A DNA stretch of 17,335 bases, from positions 1 through 17,335 of the forward strand of contig DASTGO010000397.1 in NCBI GenBank assembly GCA_035719045.1, in the 5' to 3' direction. Positions 1-5,484 of the stretch are shown in pieces. Position 1 is the first letter of the stretch; each line of letters opens with the position of its first letter. The notes beneath the pieces are model-generated. The model did no database searches. It was not told where the DNA came from and worked only from the letters and a program-made list of their open reading frames with translations. This DNA is from DASTGO01 sp035719045 (GTDB lineage Bacteria > Actinomycetota > Actinomycetes > Actinomycetales > Kineosporiaceae). The position numbers and the translations under genes are program-made.

Positions 1-443
1 GGGTGCAGGCCCGGCTGCAGCCGGTGACGGTGCTGCTGCTCCTGCTCGGCGCGGGGATCGCGGTGGCCACCGCCGCCCGCGCCTGGGGTCGCCCCCGCCG
101 CCGGGAGGCGCTGGCCTGGGGGTGCGGCGGCGAGCGGCTGAGCCCGCGGATGGAGTACACCGCGACCTCCTTCGCCGAACCGCTGCAGCGGGTGTTCGAC
201 GAGGTGCTGCGCCCCGAGCAGGACCTGACCGTGACCGCGACCGGCGCACCCTATCTCGACGCCCGGGTCCGGTTCAGCCAGCAGGTCGGCGACGCCGTGG
301 AGCACCGTGCCTACCGTCCGGCCCTGGCCTGGGTGTCCCGCTGGGGTGAGCGGGCCCGGGGACTGGCACCGGGCAGCGTGCACCGTTACGTCGGCTACGC
401 CTTCACCGCGCTGCTCGCCGTCCTGGTGGGGGTGTCCTGGTGA
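1..443 (+). CDS. HyfB-like proton-translocating membrane subunit, 3' end only
   Basis: The reading frame is open from the left edge (first full codon at 3) to a TGA at 441-443, so only the last ~147 residues of a larger protein are present. The fragment has a hydrophobic helix near its beginning (PVTVLLLLLGAGIAVA), then the segment WGCGGERLSPRMEYTATSFAEP, whose PRM-YTA-SFA-P pattern is typical of the C-terminal part of hydrogenase-4 subunit B and related NuoL-like antiporter subunits, and a last helix before the stop. In the family this subunit is a membrane proton (or cation) channel module of a complex I-like enzyme. Its stop overlaps the GTG of the next gene (GTGA), indicating translational coupling in one operon. 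By position it matches M. tuberculosis Rv0083. The GTG at 3 is most likely an internal valine and not the start. Confidence 0.85.
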   Translation, partial: VQARLQPVTVLLLLLGAGIAVATAARAWGRPRRREALAWGCGGERLSPRMEYTATSFAEPLQRVFDEVLRPEQDLTVTATGAPYLDARVRFSQQVGDAVEHRAYRPALAWVSRWGERARGLAPGSVHRYVGYAFTALLAVLVGVSW

Positions 444-1405
444 GCGGGCTGACCGCGGTGCTCGCGGCCGTTGCCCAGCCGGTGCTGATCGCGGCGGGCG
501 CTCCGCTGCTCATCGGCGGGATGCGCACGGTGCGGGCCCGGCTCGAGGGACGGGTCGGCGGCGGGGTGCTACAGCCGTGGCGGGACCTGCTCAAGCTGCT
601 GCGCAAGGAACCGGTCAGCGCCGCCGGCACCAGCTGGGTGTTCACCGCGGCGCCCGTCGTGCTGATGGCGACCAGCCTGGTGATCGCGGTGGTCGTGCCC
701 TACCTGAGCACGCAGGCCGTGCTGCCCGGTGCCGGGGACCTGTTCGCGGTGGTCGCCATCCTGCTGGTCGGGACGGTCGCGCTCACCCTGGCCGGGCTGG
801 ACACCGGGACCGCGTTCGGCGGGATGGGGTCCAGCCGGGAGATCACCGTCGCGGCACTGGTCGAGCCGACCGTCCTGCTGTCGGTGTTCGCGCTGTCGGT
901 GCCGGCCGGCTCGTCGAACCTGGCGGCGATCATCCGCGGCCGGCTCGACGACCCCTCCACGGTGGCCTCCCCCACCAGCCTGCTCGCCCTGGTCGCCCTG
1001 GTCGTGGTGACCATCGCCGAGACCGGGCGGCTGCCGGTGGACAACCCCGCCACCCACCTGGAACTGACGATGATCCACGAGGCGATGGTGCTGGAGTACG
1101 CCGGGCGCGACCTGGCCCTGGTCGAGTGGGCGTCCTGGATGCGGCTGAGCGTGCTGCTCGGGCTGATCGCGAACCTGTTCGTGCCCTGGGGGATCGCGGG
1201 GGCCGGAGCCGGTCCGGGCTGGCTGTTGCCGGCCGCCGTGGTACTGGCGGTCAAGGTCGGGCTGCTCGGGGCGCTGCTGGCCGCGGCCGAGGTGTTCCTG
1301 GCGAAGATCCGGCTGTTCCGGGTGCCGGAACTACTCGCCGGATCGCTGGTGCTGGCGTTCCTCGCGGTGTCCGGCGCCCTGCTGCTGCCGGCGGTGAGCC
1401 AGTGA
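440..1405 (+). CDS. hycD: HycD/HyfC, NuoH-like membrane subunit
   Basis: This 321-residue, highly hydrophobic protein belongs to the complex I subunit 1 (NuoH/HyfC/HycD) family, the membrane subunit that anchors the peripheral arm and couples electron transfer to ion movement. The cytoplasmic loop PWRDLLKLLRKE (about residues 46-57) is characteristic. So is the acidic segment around residues 194-225 (ETGRLPVDNP, then HLELTMIHEA and LEYAGRDLAL), whose glutamates (E194, E208, E214) correspond to the conserved loop glutamates of NuoH. The GTG start at 440 overlaps the upstream stop by GTGA, and the stop at 1403-1405 overlaps the GTG of the first repeat mini-ORF in the same way. The product is certain at family level. 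The symbol follows the mycobacterial gene order (Rv0084), recalled and not searched. Confidence 0.93.
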   Translation: MSGLTAVLAAVAQPVLIAAGAPLLIGGMRTVRARLEGRVGGGVLQPWRDLLKLLRKEPVSAAGTSWVFTAAPVVLMATSLVIAVVVPYLSTQAVLPGAGDLFAVVAILLVGTVALTLAGLDTGTAFGGMGSSREITVAALVEPTVLLSVFALSVPAGSSNLAAIIRGRLDDPSTVASPTSLLALVALVVVTIAETGRLPVDNPATHLELTMIHEAMVLEYAGRDLALVEWASWMRLSVLLGLIANLFVPWGIAGAGAGPGWLLPAAVVLAVKVGLLGALLAAAEVFLAKIRLFRVPELLAGSLVLAFLAVSGALLLPAVSQ

Positions 1406-1473
1406 ACGAGCGAACCCATCGGCCCGGCGCGGGGCTCACCGTGACGACGAGCGCCGGCGAGGAGGAACGGTGA
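1402..1473 (+). CDS. Repeat-encoded mini-ORF 1 (23 codons plus stop)
   Basis: This small frame starts with the GTG at 1402, which overlaps the hycD stop (GTGA), and ends with the TGA at 1471-1473, which overlaps the GTG of mini-ORF 2. The peptide reads VNERTHRPGAGL followed by TVTTSAGEEER. It is hydrophilic, with no signal peptide or membrane helix. It has no separate Shine-Dalgarno site of note and would be translated by ribosomes ending hycD. The peptide probably has no function of its own; the act of translation may carry ribosomes across the repeat to hycP. That it is translated is inference from the overlaps. Confidence 0.4.
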   Translation: MNERTHRPGAGLTVTTSAGEEER

Positions 1474-1475
1474 GC
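1434..1475 (+). promoter_or_regulatory. RNA hairpin that could hide the mini-ORF 2 start
   Basis: GCTCACCGT (1434-1442) is perfectly complementary to ACGGTGAGC (1467-1475), giving a 9-bp stem with a 24-nt loop. The 3' arm contains the GTGA start/stop junction at 1470-1473, and the loop contains the AGGAGGA ribosome-binding site at 1460-1466. In the mRNA this would bury the start codon until a ribosome reading mini-ORF 1 opens the stem. Confidence 0.5.
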
Positions 1476-1550
1476 GAGCGCAGCGAGCGAACCCATCGGC
1501 CCGGCGCGGGGCTCACCGTGACGACGAGCGCCAGCGAGGAGAAACGGTGA
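1470..1550 (+). CDS. Repeat-encoded mini-ORF 2 (26 codons plus stop)
   Basis: This frame starts with GTG at 1470 inside the stop of mini-ORF 1 and ends with TGA at 1548-1550, which overlaps the GTG (1547) of hycP. The peptide begins VSERSERTHRPGAGL and then is nearly the same as mini-ORF 1 (one Gly-to-Ser and one Glu-to-Lys change). An AGGAGGA Shine-Dalgarno (1460-1466) in the first repeat copy lies 3 nt before its start. The start codon itself is in the stem of a potential hairpin (1434-1475). Translation is inferred and not shown. Confidence 0.4.
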   Translation: MSERSERTHRPGAGLTVTTSASEEKR

Positions 1551-1552
1551 GC
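1511..1552 (+). promoter_or_regulatory. RNA hairpin that could hide the hycP start
   Basis: The second repeat copy forms the same 9-bp stem: GCTCACCGT (1511-1519) with ACGGTGAGC (1544-1552), and a 24-nt loop holding the GAGGAG site. The GTG start of hycP (1547-1549) lies in the 3' arm. Ribosomes translating mini-ORF 2 would have to melt the stem, so the geometry suggests obligatory coupling. This follows from base pairing alone and has not been tested. Confidence 0.5.
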
Positions 1553-2206
1553 GGGGAGGCGTTCACCCAGGCCCTGGACTTGGCCGCGGGATTGTTCCTG
1601 CTCTGCGCGGTCGCCGTGCTCTGGCGGCGCAGCGTGCGGGCGCTGGTCCGGCTGCTCGCCGTCCAGGGGGCGGCGCTGGGCGGGCTGATCGCCGTGCTGG
1701 CCGCCCACAGCACCGACGCCGCCCTCGCCGGGGTCGCGCTCGGGATCGGCCTGCTCAAGGCGGGGATCATCCCGTGGCTGCTCGGGCATGCCGTCGGCGG
1801 GCACCGGGCCGACGCCGAGACCGAGTCCCTGGTCAACGTGCCGGCATCGCTGCTGGCCGCGGCGGGGCTGGTCGCCCTGGCGTACGTGGTGTCCCGGCCG
1901 ATCGTCGCGCTGGACCCGAGCCCGGCCCTGCAGACGGCCCCGCTCGGCGTCGCGGTCTTCCTGATCGGGTTCTTCGTCCTGCTCACCCGGCGCCGGGCGA
2001 TCTCACAGGCGGTCGGCTTCCTGCTGGTGGACAACGGGATCACCGCGGTCGCCTTCCTCACCGTGGACGGGGTGCCGCTGGTGGTGGAGCTCGGCGCCTC
2101 CCTGGACCTGCTGCTCGCCGTGCTCATCCTGCAGGTGCTCACCACGCGGATCCGGCGCACCTTCGGCGACACCGACCTCGACGGACTGCGGGAGCTGCAC
2201 GACTGA
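1547..2206 (+). CDS. hycP: HycP/HyfE-like hydrogenase-4 membrane subunit
   Basis: The product is a 219-residue protein with about six membrane helices and short loops, the usual size for the hydrogenase-4 component E family (HyfE, mycobacterial HycP). The family is distantly related to NuoK and forms part of the membrane arm. The C-terminal stretch VELGASLDLLLAVLILQVL followed by a short charged tail is the most recognisable part, and LLKAGIIPWLL near residue 70 marks another helix with a conserved-type lysine. The GTG start at 1547 overlaps the stop of the repeat mini-ORF, with GAGGAG 5-10 nt upstream supplied by the repeat. The stop TGA shares one base with the ATG of the next gene (TGATG). 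Assignment rests on family pattern and gene order (Rv0085 in M. tuberculosis, recalled). Confidence 0.88.
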   Translation: MSGEAFTQALDLAAGLFLLCAVAVLWRRSVRALVRLLAVQGAALGGLIAVLAAHSTDAALAGVALGIGLLKAGIIPWLLGHAVGGHRADAETESLVNVPASLLAAAGLVALAYVVSRPIVALDPSPALQTAPLGVAVFLIGFFVLLTRRRAISQAVGFLLVDNGITAVAFLTVDGVPLVVELGASLDLLLAVLILQVLTTRIRRTFGDTDLDGLRELHD

Positions 2207-3678
2207 TGGACACCCTCCTCGTCCTGCTGCCGGTGGCCGGCCCGGTGCTCGCCGCGGCCGCCGCCGGACTGCTCGGCTGGCGCCCCGCCGTCGGCCTCGC
2301 CATCGTCGGATCCGCCGTCCTGCAGGCACTCTCTGGCGCCGTGCTCGCCGCGCGGGTACTGCACGGCCCGGCGCTGACCGGGTTCGGCGGCCTGCTGCGG
2401 GTGGACGCGCTGAGCGCCTTCATGCTGCTGGTCGTCGGCACGGTCGGAACGCTGGCCGCCGCCTCGGTCCCCCGCTATCTCGCCGAGGAGCAGGCCGAGG
2501 GCCGGGGCAGCGAGAACGGCCGGCGGCTGTTCGCCGTGCTGCTGCCCGGCTTCCTGGCCACGATGGCGCTGGCCGTGGTGGCCGGGGACCTCGGCGTGCT
2601 CTGGGTGGCGATCGAGGCCACCACGGTGGTCACCGCCTTCCTCGTCGGGCACACCCGCAGCCGGCAGGCGCTGGAGGCCACCTGGAAGTACGTGGTGCTC
2701 GGCTCGGCCGGGATCGCGACGGCCTTCCTCGGCACCGTGCTGGTGTACTTCGCGGCGGTGCACGCCGGTCACCCGACGCTGAGCTGGGCGGCACTGTCCG
2801 CCCCCGGCACCCACCTGGACCGCGGGGTGATGCGGGTGGCGGTGGCCCTGGTGCTGCTGGGTTTCGGCACCAAGGCGGGCCTTGCCCCGATGCACGCCTG
2901 GCTGCCGGACGCGCACAGCCAGGCCCCCGCGGCGGTGTCCGCGCTGATGTCCGGGGTGCTCACCTCGGTCGCGCTGTACGCGGTGCTGCGGTACCTGCCG
3001 ATCGCGTCGGCCGCCGTCGGCCCCGGCCTGCTGCGCACCCTGCTCGCGGTCGCGGCCCTGCTGTCCCTGGCGGTCTCCGCGGCCCTGCTGCTGGCCCAGC
3101 GCGACCTCAAGCGGATGCTGGCCTACTCCACGGTCGAGAACATGGGCCTGCTCGCCCTCGGCGCGGCCGCCGGGAGCAGGCTCGCGATCGGCGCGGTGCT
3201 GCTGCACGTGCTCGGGCACGGGCTGACCAAGTCCTCGCTGTTCCTCACCTCGGGCCGGATCCACCACAGCGAGCACACCACCCGGATCGAGGAGGTCACC
3301 CGGCTGCTGGCCCGCCGGCCCGGGCTCGGCCGGGTCTGGGGGGCCGGGCTGGTCGCCCTGGTCGGGTTGCCGCCGTCGAGCCTGTTCCTGTCCGAGGTGG
3401 TCATCCTCGGGGCGGCGGTGGCGGCCGGGCTGGTCTGGGTGGCGGCCGGCGCCGCCGTCCTGCTCCTGCTGGCGTACGTGGCGGTGGCCCGGCACGGCAC
3501 CGGGATGCTGCTGGGCGGCGAGGAGGACGAGCCCGCCGAGACGGCGCCCCGCCGGGACCGGTGGGCGGACCTGCCGGGCTGGCTCGGGCTGGCCGGGTGC
3601 GCGGGACTGACGGCCGGGGCGTGGGCGGCGGTCCCCCTGCTGTCGGCAGCGGCCGCCGTGGTGACGGGAGGGTCCTGA
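2206..3678 (+). CDS. hycQ: HycQ/HyfF, NuoL/M/N-type antiporter-like subunit
   Basis: This 490-residue polytopic protein of the proton-conducting NuoL/M/N/Mrp family would form an ion-translocating module of the membrane arm. Residues typical of the mechanism are visible: Glu137 in WVAIEATT (TM5 glutamate), Lys223 in FGTKAGLAPMHAWLPDAH (TM7 lysine and downstream His/Asp), Lys302 in LKRMLAYSTVENMG, and His338 and Lys342 in GHGLTKSSLF (TM12-type lysine). A charged cytoplasmic stretch near the C-terminus (GEEDEPAETAPRRDR) precedes one last helix. I chose ATG 2206 because it gives TGATG coupling to hycP and a family-like N-terminus; a longer frame open from 1774 only overlaps hycP. The stop is coupled by TGATG to hycE. 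It corresponds to Rv0086 by order. Confidence 0.93.
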   Translation: MDTLLVLLPVAGPVLAAAAAGLLGWRPAVGLAIVGSAVLQALSGAVLAARVLHGPALTGFGGLLRVDALSAFMLLVVGTVGTLAAASVPRYLAEEQAEGRGSENGRRLFAVLLPGFLATMALAVVAGDLGVLWVAIEATTVVTAFLVGHTRSRQALEATWKYVVLGSAGIATAFLGTVLVYFAAVHAGHPTLSWAALSAPGTHLDRGVMRVAVALVLLGFGTKAGLAPMHAWLPDAHSQAPAAVSALMSGVLTSVALYAVLRYLPIASAAVGPGLLRTLLAVAALLSLAVSAALLLAQRDLKRMLAYSTVENMGLLALGAAAGSRLAIGAVLLHVLGHGLTKSSLFLTSGRIHHSEHTTRIEEVTRLLARRPGLGRVWGAGLVALVGLPPSSLFLSEVVILGAAVAAGLVWVAAGAAVLLLLAYVAVARHGTGMLLGGEEDEPAETAPRRDRWADLPGWLGLAGCAGLTAGAWAAVPLLSAAAAVVTGGS

Positions 3679-5285
3679 TGACGCAGCTCGAACCGGACTC
3701 GGCGGACGACGCACGTCTGCGGCAGCCGGGCATCCCGCAGGAGCCGGCCGCGGCGGACCTGACCGGCCGGCAGCAGGTCACCGCCGATGAACTCCCCGGT
3801 GCGGTGAAGGTGCTGCTGGACAACGGGTTCCGCCCGGCCCTGGTGGCCGCCCACCAGCAGCCGGACTCGTTCCGCGTGGAGTACGCCTTCCTGGCCGCCG
3901 GATCCCGCCGCGCACAGCTGTCCCTGACCGTGCCGGCGGCGGACCCCCGGGTGCCGAGCCTGGCCGGGCTGTCGTTCCCGCTCGGCCGCTTCGAACGCGA
4001 GATGCGGGACCTGTACGGGATCGTCCCGGACGGGCACCCGCTGCCGCACCGGCTGGTCCGCCACCAGCACTGGCCGCGGGGCTGGTACCCGATGCGCTCG
4101 GACCTGCCCGTCCCCGTGGCCCTCCCGGAGAACGGCGAGCCGTTCCCGTTCACCAGGGTCGAGGGCCAGGGCGTGTACGAGATCCCGGTCGGCCCGATCC
4201 ACGCCGGACTGATCGAGCCGGGCCACTTCCGGTTCTCCGTGGTGGGCGAGACCATCCTGCGGGCGAAGGCCCGGTTGTGGTTCCTGCACAAGGGGATCGA
4301 GAAGCTGTTCGAGGGCCGGACCCCCGTCGACGGGCTCGCGCTGGCGGAGCGGATCAGCGGGGACACCTCGGTCGGTCACGCCTGGGCCTACCTCGCGGCC
4401 GTCGAGGAGGCGCTCGGCATCGACCCCGGCGAGCCGGCCCTGCTGCTGCGGGCGGTGCTGCTGGAACTGGAACGCCTCTACAACCACGTCACCGACCTCG
4501 GCGCGCTGGCCAACGACGTCGGCCACGGGGTGCTCGCCGTCCAGGCGGCCGGAGTCCGGGAACAGCTGCTGCGGCTCAACGAGGAGGTCACCGGCAGCCG
4601 CCTGCTGCGCGGCGCACTGTTCCTCGGCGGCACCGGCGTGCGTGCCCTGCCCGGCCCCGACCGGCTGAGCGGGATCGGTGCCGAGATCGCGGAACTGGCG
4701 GAGCTGGCGCTCGAGCACACCGTGGTCCGGGACCGGTTCACCGGCACCGGCGTGCTCGCCCCACAGGCCGCCCGGGACCTCGGCGTGCTCGGCTATGTGG
4801 CACGGGCCTGCGGGCTGGAGGGGGACGCCCGGCTGGACCACCCCGCGGTCGACCTCGCCGGGGCACTGCGGCCGGTGCGGCATGACGGCGGTGACGTGCT
4901 GGCCCGGTTCTGCGTCCGGCGTGACGAGTGCGCCGCGTCGATCGACCTGCTGACCGACCTGCTCACCCGGCTCGGCGGCACCACGAGCGGCGGGAACCCT
5001 TCCGCGGCAACAGGTTCCGCGGCAACCGCCTCCGGGGAAACCGACTCGGGGGCAACGGATTCCGGGGTGCCGCGGGCGGGGCTGGGAGTCATCGAGGGCT
5101 GGCGCGGCACCATCGTGCACCGGGTCGAACTGGCCGCCGACGGGACGCTGGGCCGGGTCAAGGTGGTCGACCCGTCGTTCTTCACCTGGCCGGCCCTGCC
5201 GCTGGCACTCGGCGACACGATCGTCCCGGACTTCCCGTTGACCAACAAGAGCTTCAACCTGTCCTACGCCGGCAACGACCTCTGA
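3678..5285 (+). CDS. hycE: HycE/HyfG-like large subunit (NuoC-NuoD fusion) lacking NiFe ligands
   Basis: The 535-residue product fuses a complex I 30-kDa domain (residues ~35-140; EREMRDLYGIVPDGH) to a 49-kDa/hydrogenase large-subunit domain (residues ~155-535; GPIHAGLIEPGHFRF). In true NiFe hydrogenases the metal is held by RxCGxC and DPCxxC. Here the sites read RISGDT (Ser227, Thr230) and DPSFFT (Ser500, Thr503), so all four cysteines are absent and H2 chemistry via a NiFe site is not possible. The ending LTNKSFNLSYAGNDL takes the place of the usual processed C-terminus. The protein probably transfers electrons or couples quinone/ferredoxin chemistry in an Ehr-type complex; substrates are unknown. 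A 5-residue repeat insertion lies at residues 439-463. It is the last gene of the operon. No NuoB-like FeS subunit follows, so one must lie upstream, as Rv0082 does in M. tuberculosis. Confidence 0.92.
   Translation: MTQLEPDSADDARLRQPGIPQEPAAADLTGRQQVTADELPGAVKVLLDNGFRPALVAAHQQPDSFRVEYAFLAAGSRRAQLSLTVPAADPRVPSLAGLSFPLGRFEREMRDLYGIVPDGHPLPHRLVRHQHWPRGWYPMRSDLPVPVALPENGEPFPFTRVEGQGVYEIPVGPIHAGLIEPGHFRFSVVGETILRAKARLWFLHKGIEKLFEGRTPVDGLALAERISGDTSVGHAWAYLAAVEEALGIDPGEPALLLRAVLLELERLYNHVTDLGALANDVGHGVLAVQAAGVREQLLRLNEEVTGSRLLRGALFLGGTGVRALPGPDRLSGIGAEIAELAELALEHTVVRDRFTGTGVLAPQAARDLGVLGYVARACGLEGDARLDHPAVDLAGALRPVRHDGGDVLARFCVRRDECAASIDLLTDLLTRLGGTTSGGNPSAATGSAATASGETDSGATDSGVPRAGLGVIEGWRGTIVHRVELAADGTLGRVKVVDPSFFTWPALPLALGDTIVPDFPLTNKSFNLSYAGNDL
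4992..5066 (+). repeat. Five 15-bp units within hycE
   Basis: Five in-frame 15-bp units encode GNPSA, ATGSA, ATASG, ETDSG and ATDSG. They form a flexible Ser/Thr/Ala/Gly insertion between the last large helix bundle and the C-terminal beta part of HycE. The units have drifted from one another, so the expansion is not recent in all copies. Confidence 0.85.
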
Positions 5286-5339
5286 GGTCCCCGCCTGGAG
5301 TTCACCGGATCCACGGCGGGTTGAGGTGTGACGACGACC

Positions 5340-5423
5340 GGGCGTCCCGTACTTCGTCCCATGGGGCGTGTCGGACGGGCGGCTCGGCGTGTCGGGGAAG
5401 TTGGGACGAACGACGGTACGCCC
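5340..5423. repeat. Imperfect 21-bp inverted repeat bounding an 84-bp segment
   Basis: The arms at 5340-5360 and 5403-5423 are complementary at 18 of 21 positions, starting GGGCGTCCCGTAC and ending GGTACGCCC. They enclose 42 bp that itself repeats GGCGTGTCGG twice. The segment lies between the hycE stop and the terminator hairpin. It could be a second termination structure or the remnant of a small mobile element; no target-site duplication was found. Confidence 0.55.
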
Positions 5424-5426
5424 AGC

Positions 5427-5461
5427 ACCGGACCCCGGCACTGGTGGTGCCGGGGTCCGGT
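5427..5461. terminator. Bidirectional terminator hairpin between hycE and the hydrolase gene
   Basis: ACCGGACCCCGGCAC (5427-5441) and its exact complement GTGCCGGGGTCCGGT (5447-5461) form a perfect 15-bp GC-rich stem with a 5-nt loop. It stands 141 bp after the hycE stop and 23 bp beyond the stop of the convergent hydrolase gene. There is no T-run, as is common for actinobacterial hairpin terminators. It can serve transcription from both sides. Confidence 0.85.
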
Positions 5462-5484
5462 CGGCGGCGGGGTCCGGGCGCGGG

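Larger units (their letters stand above)
1402..1550 (+). repeat. MIRU-like tandem repeat with chained start/stop codons
   Basis: Two direct copies of a 66-bp unit (1408-1473 and 1485-1550) are 64/66 identical and 77 bp apart. The second copy has an extra GAGCGCAGCGAGC-type lead-in. The first copy starts at the hycD stop codon and the second ends at the hycP start codon, so the repeat fills the whole gap between the two genes. Each copy holds GTG...TGA in frame and ends in an AGGAGG-type Shine-Dalgarno followed by cGGTGAg. The arrangement matches that described for mycobacterial interspersed repetitive units, which sit inside operons with ends overlapping the flanking stop and start codons. 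Homology to those elements is not claimed. Confidence 0.9.

Noticed and set aside
3678..5285. Calling HycE a working NiFe hydrogenase
   Set aside because: All four metal-binding cysteines are missing.
1513..5441. Very long minus-strand open frames opposite the hyc genes (over 700 codons each)
   Set aside because: They are rich in Gln, Arg, Gly, His and Pro without domains, as expected of the strand opposite strongly GC-biased genes. The plus-strand genes have clear families and coupled starts.
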